DNA of 35,315 bases from Acetatifactor sp. (GCA_029050705.1 JAIDME010000491.1:1-35315); one strand, 5' to 3'; positions 16,320 to 23,298 are shown, numbered from the stretch's first letter. The notes: generated by a model from the sequence alone, not told the origin. Program-made: numbers and translations.

Positions 16320-16325
16320 TATAAT
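16320..16325 (+). promoter_or_regulatory. -10 box of the RiPP precursor operon
   Basis: TATAAT at 16320-16325 is a consensus -10 element about 50 bases upstream of the precursor start codon. No good -35 box lies at the standard distance, which would fit a promoter needing an activator at the adjacent dyad (inference). Confidence 0.5.
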
Positions 16326-16377
16326 GTATATGCAGGCAAACATTAGCCTGTAAAAAAAGAAACGGAGGTAATTTGTC

Positions 16378-16659
16378 ATGGCACTTTCTAATTTGGCAAG
16401 CTGGAACAGGCTGGCAGCACCTGCTTCCGCCTGTGGAGCAGGAGACAGCAACGCTTCCAAGGGCAGCGATGAGAAGAAGCCCGCAGCGTGCGGCTCTGCC
16501 TGCGGAGCAGGAGACAACAACGCTTCCGAAGGCAGCGCGGAGGAGAAGCCTGCAGCGTGCGGCTCTGCCTGCGGAGCAGGAGACAACAGCGCATCTGACG
16601 GCAGCGCGAAGGAGAAGCCTGCAGCATGCGGTTCTGCCTGCGGAGCCGGGGATAAATAG
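16378..16659 (+). CDS. Repeat-type RiPP precursor peptide (ACGX-repeat type)
   Basis: A 93-residue peptide behind an excellent GGAGG ribosome binding site. Residues 1-17 act as a short leader (MALSNLASWNRLAAPAS). Then come three exact-length 23-residue repeats starting at 18, 41 and 64 and a final partial unit at 87-93. Each repeat begins ACGAGD and ends KPAACGS, so the junctions read ACGS-ACGA-GD. The seven cysteines are C19, 38, 42, 61, 65, 84 and 88, and each ACGAGD gives a C-x3-D pair (C19/D23, C42/D46, C65/D69, C88/D92). The protein has low complexity (Ala, Gly, Ser, Lys, Glu). I recall a family annotated as ACGX-repeat peptides paired with a dedicated radical SAM/SPASM protein, and this gene plus its neighbour fits it. 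The mature product is unknown. Confidence 0.85.
   Translation: MALSNLASWNRLAAPASACGAGDSNASKGSDEKKPAACGSACGAGDNNASEGSAEEKPAACGSACGAGDNSASDGSAKEKPAACGSACGAGDK
16429..16656 (+). repeat. In-frame tandem repeats of 69 bases in the precursor gene
   Basis: Three 69-base units and a partial fourth encode the 23-residue repeats. The TGCGGCTCTGCCTGCGGAGC core is nearly identical between units, while the linker codons between cores vary more, showing that the Cys core is under the tightest constraint or was recently copied. Confidence 0.85.
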
Positions 16660-16679
16660 TCCGGTTGACTATGTTCTGC

Positions 16680-16715
16680 CCCCGGCAGCTTATGTACATA
16701 GAAAGGCTGCCGGGG
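16680..16715 (+). promoter_or_regulatory. Strong stem-loop between precursor and maturase genes
   Basis: CCCCGGCAGC (16680-16689) pairs perfectly with GCTGCCGGGG (16706-16715) around a 16-base loop that itself contains TATGTACATA. No T run follows, so it is not a classic terminator. It more likely stabilises the precursor part of the mRNA, is a processing site, or lowers read-through to the enzymes, giving more precursor than maturase. Confidence 0.6.
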
Positions 16716-16780
16716 ACTTCCCGAGTTATTACGCTTACTGCGTTTCACATAAAATGGAGACTGAAAGGAAGAAATGATCA

Positions 16781-17833
16781 ATGAAAGAATACTTTGCTTT
16801 TCAATGGCATATCACAGATGACTGTGACCAGAGATGCAAACACTGCTATATTTTTTCCGAAGATAATTGTAAGAAACCGGAATCTGTATCCTGGGATCAG
16901 ATGCAGGAGGTGGTGGCAAACTGTGAAGATTTTTGTGAGGTGTATCATCGCCTGCCCTATTTTTATATTACAGGAGGCGATCCGATCCTGCATCCGGATT
17001 TCTGGTGGCTGCTGGAGCTGCTGAAAAGCAAAAATATTCCTTTTGCCATCCTTGGGAATCCTTTCCATCTGGATACAAAGGTCTGCAGGAGATTAAAGGA
17101 GTACGGCTGTCAGAAATATCAACTGTCTCTGGATGGGATGCGGCAGACTCATGACTGGTTCCGCAAGCCGGGCTCTTTTGATATTACGCTTGAAAAGATA
17201 GACTGTCTCAAGCAGGCAGGTATCCGTGCGGTGATCATGACTACAGTTTCCGGCAAAAATATCAAAGAGGTTCCCGATATTATTGATACGGTGGTGGAGC
17301 ATAAGGCTGATGTGTTTGCGTTTGCCAGGTACTGCCCCACCAGTGAGGAGAAGGATACAGGCATATCCCCCATGGAATACAGGGAACTGCTGGCGGTCTG
17401 CGATAAAAAATTTAAGAAATATGAAGCGGCAGGATGTGAGACGTTTTTTAATAAAAAGGACCATCTTTGGACGCTGTATGAATATGAAACAGGTGAGTTT
17501 AAGATACCGGAGAATGCACAGGAGGGCATGATCTATGGTGGCTGTAACTGCGGAAACTGCCATTTGACCATTTTGCCCAATGGGGATGTCTATGCCTGCC
17601 GCAGAGTGCAGAACAGCAAGGTGTCGAATGTCTTTGAGGACCGTCTGGCGGATGTGTGGGTGTGTCAGATGGAGCAGTACCGGGAGTATGATAAGTTCAA
17701 GAAATGTGCCAAATGCGAATTGAAAGCATGGTGCCGGGGCTGTCCGGCGGTGGCAAGCGGCGCCCACAGCATAAATGGGGAGCCGGGAGATTTTTATGAA
17801 GCAGACCCGCAATGCTGGAAAGAAGTGGTATAA
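16781..17833 (+). CDS. Radical SAM/SPASM peptide maturase
   Basis: A 350-residue radical S-adenosylmethionine enzyme. The cluster-binding CxxxCxxC is C15-D-Q-R-C19-K-H-C22 near the N-terminus, followed by the GGDPxL motif of peptide-modifying members (YITGGDPILHPDFW). The C-terminal SPASM region holds auxiliary cluster cysteines, seen in GGCNCGNCHLTILPNGDVYAC and CAKCELKAWCRGCP. Enzymes of this build make thioether or carbon-carbon links in ribosomal peptides (sactipeptide, ranthipeptide and related classes). It lies directly downstream of the Cys-repeat peptide gene, so that peptide is the obvious substrate. It seems to be the ACGX-system type, recalled from annotation. No separate leader-binding RRE domain protein is present in the cluster. 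Confidence 0.92.
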   Translation: MKEYFAFQWHITDDCDQRCKHCYIFSEDNCKKPESVSWDQMQEVVANCEDFCEVYHRLPYFYITGGDPILHPDFWWLLELLKSKNIPFAILGNPFHLDTKVCRRLKEYGCQKYQLSLDGMRQTHDWFRKPGSFDITLEKIDCLKQAGIRAVIMTTVSGKNIKEVPDIIDTVVEHKADVFAFARYCPTSEEKDTGISPMEYRELLAVCDKKFKKYEAAGCETFFNKKDHLWTLYEYETGEFKIPENAQEGMIYGGCNCGNCHLTILPNGDVYACRRVQNSKVSNVFEDRLADVWVCQMEQYREYDKFKKCAKCELKAWCRGCPAVASGAHSINGEPGDFYEADPQCWKEVV

Positions 17834-17835
17834 AT

Positions 17836-18411
17836 ATGTTGATGGATATTATTGAGGCACGTCATTCCGTCCGGAAGTATACTGAGCAGCAGGTCAGCCG
17901 TGAGGATATGGAACTGATCCTGAAGGCGGGGAATTTTGCCCCGAATGCAGGGGGCGGACAGCGGAGTATGCTGGTGGGGATTCGGAACAGTGAACTGACA
18001 ACGAAGATCGGCATTATGAACCTGGCAGGATTTGACCGTTCCAGGCTGACAGGCTCCTATGTTTCCAAAGAGCAGCCCAGTATCATTGATGACCCGTCCA
18101 TGAAGAATGGGTTTTATGGTGCTCCGTCGGTTGTGGCGGTCTTTGGGCAGAACGGTTTCCTGTATCGTATTGCGGATGCTTTCTGCTGTGCGGAAAATAT
18201 GGTTCTGCAGGCTGCGGAACTGGGCATATCCTCCTGTATCATCGCCCGTGGAGAGGAGACATTTGGCAGTCCGGAAGGCCAGGAATTATTGAAGGAGTGG
18301 GAGATTCCTGAAAATTATTCCGCAATCTGTTTTGTGATCCTTGGATATATTGACGGAGAACAGCCTCATACAAAGCCGAGAAGGCCGGGCCGGGTGAAGA
18401 TTATTGAGTAA
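17836..18411 (+). CDS. Nitroreductase family FMN oxidoreductase
   Basis: A 191-residue flavoprotein of the nitroreductase fold. The N-terminal IEARHSVRKYTEQQVSRED is the family FMN-binding signature (R-x-S-V-R-x-Y/F), followed by the ILKAGNFAPNAGG helix, and AAELGISSCI is the usual central helix. The start at ATG 17836 (or 17842) lies just after the radical SAM stop, with GAAAGAAG upstream inside that gene. Members reduce quinones, nitro groups or enones with NAD(P)H and some act in peptide modification. Here it is in the RiPP operon and 14 bases before an FMN/ferredoxin fusion, so it may take part in peptide processing or supply electrons; this is inference. Confidence 0.88.
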   Translation: MLMDIIEARHSVRKYTEQQVSREDMELILKAGNFAPNAGGGQRSMLVGIRNSELTTKIGIMNLAGFDRSRLTGSYVSKEQPSIIDDPSMKNGFYGAPSVVAVFGQNGFLYRIADAFCCAENMVLQAAELGISSCIIARGEETFGSPEGQELLKEWEIPENYSAICFVILGYIDGEQPHTKPRRPGRVKIIE

Positions 18412-18425
18412 ATCGGGAGGAAAAT

Positions 18426-19040
18426 ATGGACGCAGAAACGTGTTTAAAGAAATTACAATATGTGGGGGTCCTGGCGTTTGCCACGGTGGACGGGGAAGGA
18501 AATCCGCAGATCCGGAATATCAGCGCCATTCATTATGAACCGGATGCCATGTATTTTTTTACTGCCAGAGGCAAGGATTTTTGCAGGGAACTGCTTGCTG
18601 ACGGGCGGGTCCAGGTACTTGGGTATACCAAATATAAAGAAATGATCCGACTGTCTGCAAAAGCGGAACCGGTTGCGGAGAGTGATCAGAAAAAGTGGAT
18701 GGATGCCATATTTGAGGAACAGCCGTATCTTTCCAATGTGTATCCGGGTGATACAAGAAGCATCGGCATCATATTCCAAATCAAAGACGCGCAGATTGAA
18801 TATTTCCATCTCGGGGTTAATCCGATCTTCCGGGAAACATATGTGATCGGGAGAGGAAACATTACGCCAAAGGGGTATCAGATTACGGATGCCTGCATTG
18901 GCTGCGGGAAGTGTGAGAGAAATTGTCCCCAGCGGTGTATTGAAAAAGGAAGTCCATATCAGATCAGTCAGGAACACTGTCTGCATTGCGGGAACTGTTA
19001 CGAACTGTGCCCGATCAAGGCAGTAGAAAGAAGGCATTGA
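18426..19040 (+). CDS. FMN-binding split-barrel protein fused to a 2[4Fe-4S] ferredoxin domain
   Basis: A 204-residue fusion. Residues about 1-130 form a pyridoxamine-5'-phosphate-oxidase-like FMN split barrel (VGVLAFATVDGEGNPQIRNI is the typical first strands). Residues about 150-204 carry two ferredoxin-type CxxCxxCxxxC motifs (CIGCGKCERNCP and CLHCGNCYELCP). A GGAGG ribosome binding site precedes ATG 18426. It would shuttle electrons between flavin and iron-sulfur carriers and could reduce the neighbouring radical SAM enzyme's cluster or pair with the nitroreductase. The macrodomain gene starts two bases after its stop, so it belongs to the same operon. Confidence 0.9.
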   Translation: MDAETCLKKLQYVGVLAFATVDGEGNPQIRNISAIHYEPDAMYFFTARGKDFCRELLADGRVQVLGYTKYKEMIRLSAKAEPVAESDQKKWMDAIFEEQPYLSNVYPGDTRSIGIIFQIKDAQIEYFHLGVNPIFRETYVIGRGNITPKGYQITDACIGCGKCERNCPQRCIEKGSPYQISQEHCLHCGNCYELCPIKAVERRH

Positions 19041-19042
19041 AT

Positions 19043-19864
19043 ATGAATCAGGCGGAAAGACGACATTTTCTTATAAATGAGCTTTTGAAAGAACAGCCCG
19101 GGTACAGGCATATGAAGATACCCCGGGATCAGACCGGGCAGAAGCAGCTCCTCCGTTCCCTTATGAATGTCAGGATGCCCGGGGCGGCCACGCAGGAATT
19201 TTTAGAGGTTCAGGATGCATACCTGCAGGAAGAAACTGCGGGGAAAGGGATCGTGAACCTGGTGGAGGACATAGAGCCGGTGGCAGAGGGCATTTATCTG
19301 TGGCAGGGCGACATCACAACGCTGCGGTGTGATGCCATTGTCAATGCGGCCAACAGCGGGATGACCGGGTGTTATGCCCCGTGCCATGGCTGCATTGATA
19401 ACTGTATCCACACTTTTTCCGGTATCCAGCTGAGACTTGCCTGTGCGGAACTGATGGAGCAGCAGGGGCATGAGGAGGAGACAGGAAAGGCAAAGATCAC
19501 ACCGGCTTTTAATCTGCCTTGCAGATATGTCATCCATACAGTGGGCCCCATTATTTCCGGGCGGTTAAGGGATGAGGATAAAGAACTGCTTGCTTCCTGT
19601 TACCGCTCCTGCCTGGAACTGGCAGAGAAAAATCATCTGGAGAGTATTGCTTTCTGCTGTATTTCTACGGGCGAATTTCATTTTCCGAATGAGTTGGCAG
19701 CTCAGATCGCTGTGCGTACGGTCAAGGAGTTTATGCAAAGGGAGACAAGCATAAAGAAAGTAATCTTTAACGTATTCAAGGATCTGGATAAACAGATTTA
19801 TGAGGAACTATTGAGGAAAGGAGCCGGGATTTTCTATGATATTGAAATACAGAACAGGAGATAA
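19043..19864 (+). CDS. Zinc-type macrodomain protein (ADP-ribosyl hydrolase)
   Basis: A 273-residue macrodomain protein. The N-terminal 90 residues are helical. The macrodomain begins around IYLWQGDITTLRCDAIVNAANS (D and N of GDI and NAAN bind ADP-ribose). Directly after it the segment TGCYAPCHGCIDNCIHTFSG has the Cys/His cluster that binds zinc in the Zn-Macro class found with M-class sirtuins in staphylococci and streptococci. These enzymes remove ADP-ribose from modified proteins. ATG 19043 was chosen because AGAAGG precedes it. It overlaps the sirtuin gene by 29 bases, which is the classic pairing for this class. The modified protein substrate is not evident here. Confidence 0.92.
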   Translation: MNQAERRHFLINELLKEQPGYRHMKIPRDQTGQKQLLRSLMNVRMPGAATQEFLEVQDAYLQEETAGKGIVNLVEDIEPVAEGIYLWQGDITTLRCDAIVNAANSGMTGCYAPCHGCIDNCIHTFSGIQLRLACAELMEQQGHEEETGKAKITPAFNLPCRYVIHTVGPIISGRLRDEDKELLASCYRSCLELAEKNHLESIAFCCISTGEFHFPNELAAQIAVRTVKEFMQRETSIKKVIFNVFKDLDKQIYEELLRKGAGIFYDIEIQNRR

Positions 19865-20696
19865 CAAATCAGAAAATATCAAAAAGCTGCAATCTGCCAT
19901 AGCGGAGTCTGAGGCCGTGGTGATTGGCGCGGGTGCGGGACTTTCCACCTCTGCGGGATTTGTCTATACGGGGGAACGCTTCCGGCAGTATTTTTCGGAC
20001 TTTGCAGAAAAGTATGATTTCCGGGATATGTATACGGGTGGTTTTTACCCTTACCAGACGCCGGAGGAGCATTGGGCATACTGGAGCCGCTATATCTATG
20101 TCAACCGCTATATGGATGCGCCGAAGCCGGTATACGGGGAACTGCTTGAACTGGTAAAGGATAAGGATTATTTTGTCATCACAACAAATGTGGATCATTG
20201 CTTTCAGAAGGCCGGGTTTGACAGGAAAAGGCTTTTTTATACCCAGGGGGATTACGGTCTGTTTCAGTGCAGTGAACCATGCTGCCGGGAGACTTTTGAA
20301 AATGAAGACATCATTCGCCGGATGATGGATCAGCAGAAAGATATGCGGATTCCGTCAGAACTTTTGCCGGTATGCCCCCATTGCGGAAAACCTTTGACTA
20401 TGAACCTGCGTGCGGACAATAAATTTGTTGAGGACGCTGGCTGGCATTTGGCGGCAGAGCGGTACAACAATTTCCTGCGGACAAGAAAAAATCTGCGCAT
20501 TCTCTTTCTGGAACTGGGGGTTGGCTATAATACCCCCGGCATCATCAAATACCCGTTCTGGCAGATGACGGCGGAGAATCCGAAAGCAATCTACGCTTGT
20601 GTCAACTATGGGGAAGCCGCATGTCCACATGAGATAAAAAAACAGTCTATCTGCATTGACGGGGATATAGGGGAGATTTTAAAAAATTTGCTGTAG
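19836..20696 (+). CDS. M-class sirtuin (SirTM-like protein ADP-ribosyltransferase)
   Basis: A 286-residue Sir2-family protein. The NAD-binding G31-A-G-A-G-L-S motif and the TTN118VDH motif are intact. The catalytic His of normal deacetylase sirtuins is replaced by Q137 (Y-T-Q137-G-D-Y-G). N118 and Q137 are the residues I recall for streptococcal SirTM, which transfers ADP-ribose to protein instead of deacetylating it. A zinc module is shown by CSEPCC and CPHC. It overlaps the macrodomain gene, matching the macro/SirTM operons of pathogens. However, the lipoylated carrier (GcvH-L) and lipoate ligase usually found there are missing from this window, and the RiPP/flavin genes take their place. 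Confidence 0.92.
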   Translation: MILKYRTGDNKSENIKKLQSAIAESEAVVIGAGAGLSTSAGFVYTGERFRQYFSDFAEKYDFRDMYTGGFYPYQTPEEHWAYWSRYIYVNRYMDAPKPVYGELLELVKDKDYFVITTNVDHCFQKAGFDRKRLFYTQGDYGLFQCSEPCCRETFENEDIIRRMMDQQKDMRIPSELLPVCPHCGKPLTMNLRADNKFVEDAGWHLAAERYNNFLRTRKNLRILFLELGVGYNTPGIIKYPFWQMTAENPKAIYACVNYGEAACPHEIKKQSICIDGDIGEILKNLL

Positions 20697-20701
20697 ACTC
20701 A

Positions 20702-20730
20702 TGGAATAAAAACTGTCGCTGTGATAAAAT
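20702..20730 (+). promoter_or_regulatory. Possible promoter of the GH43-like gene
   Basis: TGGAAT (20702-20707) and TAAAAT (20725-20730) are 17 bases apart, between the sirtuin stop and the glycosidase start. The -35 box is weak. Confidence 0.35.
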
Positions 20731-20757
20731 AAGGCCAATATGGAGGAAAATTGTAAT

Positions 20758-21660
20758 ATGGCAGGATATTTATTTGCACATTTTATCGGCGAAGAAAAGG
20801 ATGGAGAGCAGATTTATTTCTCTTTAAGCAGGGACGGCCTGCATTGGAATGATTTGAACAACGGAAAACCGGTTCTGTACTCGAGGACGGGCACGGAAGG
20901 GGTCAGAGACCCTTACCCCGTCAGAGATCCCCGGAACGGGAAAGTGTATCTGATCGCCACGGATCTGCGTATTCAGGCAGGATATGGCTGGACGGCTGCC
21001 CAGGAGAAGGGAAGCCGTGATCTGATCGTGTGGGAAACGGAGGACCTTGTCCATTGGGGCAGTGAGCATGCCTGTACAGTGGGAGTGCAGGGCGCAGGCT
21101 GCGTATGGGCACCGGAGGCTGTATTTGACAAAATAAAAGGTAAGTTTCTGGTGTTTTTTGCATCTAAGGTAAAAAACAGCGGGGAAGCAGAGGGAAAGCA
21201 CCGGATATATGCTGCCTATACGGAGGATTTCCGGGAATTTTCGGAGACATTTCTCTATATGGAACGGGATAACCATGTGATTGATACCACCATTCTGGAA
21301 AGCCGGGGACAATTTTACCGGGTATCAAAAGACGAGACGGTGAAGAGGCTGATTTTGGAGAAATCGGATGCTCTGCTGGGGGAGTTTACCCGGATAGAGT
21401 CGCCCACGCTGGATGCATTGGATGGAGTGGAGGGGCCGGAAGGTTATCTGCTTCCCGATGGGGAATGGTGTCTGATCGCAGATCAGTTTGCGGCAGGAAA
21501 GGGCTATCTGCCGCTGGTGACTAAAGATTTGAGTTCCGGGGATTTCAGAATACTGGCGCCGGAGCAATATGACATGGGCAAGACAAAAAAGCGCCATGGC
21601 GGGATCCTGGAAATTACGGATGAGGAATATGACAGGCTGGAAGCCGCTTATATGGTTTGA
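20758..21660 (+). CDS. Glycoside hydrolase family 43-like protein (cytoplasmic)
   Basis: A 300-residue five-bladed beta-propeller type glycosidase. The repeated blade motifs are seen (YFSLSRDGLHWNDL, ETEDLVHWG, YTEDFREFS). A catalytic-base-like Asp is in GVRDPYPVRD and the probable acid Glu in DGVEGPEGYLLPDG, with VWAPEAVFD between, typical for GH43 and related arabinosidase/xylosidase-like families. No signal peptide is present, so it should act inside the cell on imported oligosaccharides. ATG 20758 was chosen over 20740 because GGAGG overlaps the earlier ATG. Its substrate cannot be named; no sugar transporter lies beside it. Confidence 0.85.
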   Translation: MAGYLFAHFIGEEKDGEQIYFSLSRDGLHWNDLNNGKPVLYSRTGTEGVRDPYPVRDPRNGKVYLIATDLRIQAGYGWTAAQEKGSRDLIVWETEDLVHWGSEHACTVGVQGAGCVWAPEAVFDKIKGKFLVFFASKVKNSGEAEGKHRIYAAYTEDFREFSETFLYMERDNHVIDTTILESRGQFYRVSKDETVKRLILEKSDALLGEFTRIESPTLDALDGVEGPEGYLLPDGEWCLIADQFAAGKGYLPLVTKDLSSGDFRILAPEQYDMGKTKKRHGGILEITDEEYDRLEAAYMV

Positions 21661-21701
21661 CAGGAAAACTATATGATTGCCTGTTGCGGGTTTGCAAGTT
21701 T

Positions 21702-21923
21702 TTATGGCTCCCTTAAAACCTCTATTCCGGTATCAGAGTACATATCCAGAAGTCCCACAATCTCATTTGCGGGGCGTCCATATACATGGCAGCATTTATG
21801 GTCTGTTTTGATGTGTTCTTCCTGAGTTTCATCCATGCCGACGCTCATGCGCACAGCACCGAGACCTGTCTCGCTGTCCAGATGGTTTATGATTTCGTCT
21901 ATCAGATAGTCATGATCATTCAT
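21702..21923 (-). CDS. Small hypothetical protein
   Basis: A 73-residue acidic soluble protein that I do not recognise. It starts MNDHDYLIDEIINHLDSE, has a Cys pair (C44-C45) and no membrane segment. GGAAAGGA precedes its ATG. It lies 26 bases after the metallophosphoesterase gene on the same strand, so the two are probably co-transcribed. Confidence 0.7.
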   Translation of the reverse strand: MNDHDYLIDEIINHLDSETGLGAVRMSVGMDETQEEHIKTDHKCCHVYGRPANEIVGLLDMYSDTGIEVLREP

Positions 21924-21949
21924 AGTTGTTTTTCCTTTCCGGCCTTTAA

Positions 21950-22609
21950 TTATTTCGTAATGCGGTTGAGAATGCCATCCACATCAATTCCCGGATGAGT
22001 TGAGTACATGCGGCAGATCTGTTCAGTCAGTTCATATGAGATTCCGCATTTTGACGCAATGTCTTCCAGGGGGCGGCCCCTGTCGAATTCCTTTATCACT
22101 GCCCTGACAGCGGCGGCCCGGTCTATCGAACCGTCATTGAAGGAAACGCCCTTTTCACCGGCAATATCCTTTCTGACAATCCGGCACCGGCCGTCTTCTT
22201 CTATTTCGACCAGAGCCATGGTGATGGGCAAGGTAAAGCGGCGTTTGCCGCAGCTGCCGGGATTCAGCCAAATCTGTCCGCCCTTTTCCTCGTGGGAGTA
22301 TTTGTGGGAATGACCGTAAACGATAAAGTCTGCCTTATCGGCTTCTGCGGAAATCTCTTTTTTATTGTGAATCATATAGAACCTGTGTCCGAATAATTCC
22401 ACTGTTAATTCCACAGGCAGGCTTTTTGCCCACTCCTTGTCTGCATTTCCGCGCACAACATACAGCGGCTTCAGTGTTTTTAATTTGTCCAGAATATCCT
22501 GCCTGTCAATGTCTCCGGCGTGGAAAATAACATCGCAGGTCTGCAGTATCTCTGTAACCTCCGGCCTGAGCAGACCGTGTGTGTCCGAAATGAATCCAAT
22601 CCGATGCAA
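21950..22609 (-). CDS. YfcE/MJ0936-type metallophosphoesterase with C-terminal extension
   Basis: A 219-residue phosphodiesterase. The two-metal motifs are all present in order: SDTHG, HAGDID, RGNADKEW and YGHSHK, then NPGSCGKRR. The core normally ends near residue 155. Here about 60 more residues follow with a helical, HTH-like pattern (DGSIDRAAAVRAVIKEF ... LEDIASKCGISYELTEQICRMY), which may be a nucleic-acid-binding or regulatory tail. GGGAGGAA lies ahead of ATG 22609. Natural substrates of this family are mostly unclear (cyclic nucleotides or phosphodiesters). Confidence 0.9.
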   Translation of the reverse strand: MHRIGFISDTHGLLRPEVTEILQTCDVIFHAGDIDRQDILDKLKTLKPLYVVRGNADKEWAKSLPVELTVELFGHRFYMIHNKKEISAEADKADFIVYGHSHKYSHEEKGGQIWLNPGSCGKRRFTLPITMALVEIEEDGRCRIVRKDIAGEKGVSFNDGSIDRAAAVRAVIKEFDRGRPLEDIASKCGISYELTEQICRMYSTHPGIDVDGILNRITK

Positions 22610-22668
22610 GATGATTCCTCCCTGAGTATATGTATATAACGTCGTCGCTCCTTCGGAAAACTTTCCCG

Positions 22669-23148
22669 CTAACAGAGCAGCTCCTTCAGCCTCTTAAGAG
22701 CTTTTTTCGCCGAGCCATAAAAGCAGCATCTTGGGAGTACCTGACCTCCAATAGTAAAAGCAATTGGCACCATAATAAACATTTTTTCTTCCAGATTTCC
22801 CGTAAAAACAGCCAGAATTGTAAATAGAACAATGAAACAGGTTATGACATTCCAAATAGTCAGGAATATACATGTATCTGTATGCATTTGGAGTGTTACT
22901 TCAATGGCAGTTCCGCCTCCCTTTTCTGTCAGATTACCTGTTAATACGGGCGCATAATCATTTCTGATATATGGTATGGGAGTAGGAATAATCCTGAAAT
23001 TAAGAGGATTAACCCGCCCGCAAAACTCACTCTTTGAAAAGTAAGCAGTATGTCTGGAATCCGTTACAGATTGCAAAATCATATAGATTTCTTCAGGAGG
23101 TTTTTTAGAATCTATCTGTTCTCTCAAATGTGGCCATAGATGTACCAT
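22669..23148 (-). CDS. Hypothetical membrane protein
   Basis: A 159-residue protein that I do not recognise. Residues 1-95 are soluble (a helix, then beta strands around RIIPTPIPYIRNDYAPVL), and two hydrophobic segments lie at about 95-115 and 120-140, followed by a basic tail (KKALKRLKELL). A GGGAGGAA ribosome binding site supports ATG 23148. The leader of this gene shares an ATGATTCCTCCCT block (plus strand) with the leader of the metallophosphoesterase gene. It is divergent from oligoendopeptidase F. Confidence 0.7.
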   Translation of the reverse strand: MVHLWPHLREQIDSKKPPEEIYMILQSVTDSRHTAYFSKSEFCGRVNPLNFRIIPTPIPYIRNDYAPVLTGNLTEKGGGTAIEVTLQMHTDTCIFLTIWNVITCFIVLFTILAVFTGNLEEKMFIMVPIAFTIGGQVLPRCCFYGSAKKALKRLKELLC

Positions 23149-23219
23149 GAAAATGATTCCTCCCTTTACAAGGGCAGCGGTAGCCGCTTAAGAGCCTAAT
23201 GTCATTCAGATGTCGGCAA

Positions 23220-23234
23220 CTACAATTATTGTAG
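23220..23234. promoter_or_regulatory. Perfect dyad between divergent genes
   Basis: CTACAAT-T-ATTGTAG is a perfect 7-base inverted repeat in the 212-base gap between the membrane protein and oligoendopeptidase F genes. It may be an operator; nothing else supports it. Confidence 0.3.
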
Positions 23235-23298
23235 CATAACCGGCTTGTTTGCGCCAGCCATTTTTCAGAATACAAGTGCAGAATGGCCAATGCTGTGG

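Noticed and set aside
16429-16656. CRISPR-like repeat array
   Set aside because: The 69-base repeats are in frame, lie inside a coding gene with conserved codons, and have no unique spacers or cas genes.
16373-16777. 134-codon plus-strand frame over the precursor gene
   Set aside because: It is out of frame with the precursor, Arg/Glu rich and without its own ribosome binding site, a shadow of the same 69-base repeats.
16308-16781. Long minus-strand frame with repeated LLSPAPQAEPHAAGF units
   Set aside because: It is the antisense shadow of the Cys-repeat precursor gene. The plus frame has the ribosome binding site, promoter and matching maturase.
22590-23165. Duplication suggested by the shared ATGATTCCTCCCT leader block of two minus-strand genes
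   Set aside because: The shared block is mostly the ribosome binding site, and the surrounding sequence and the proteins differ.
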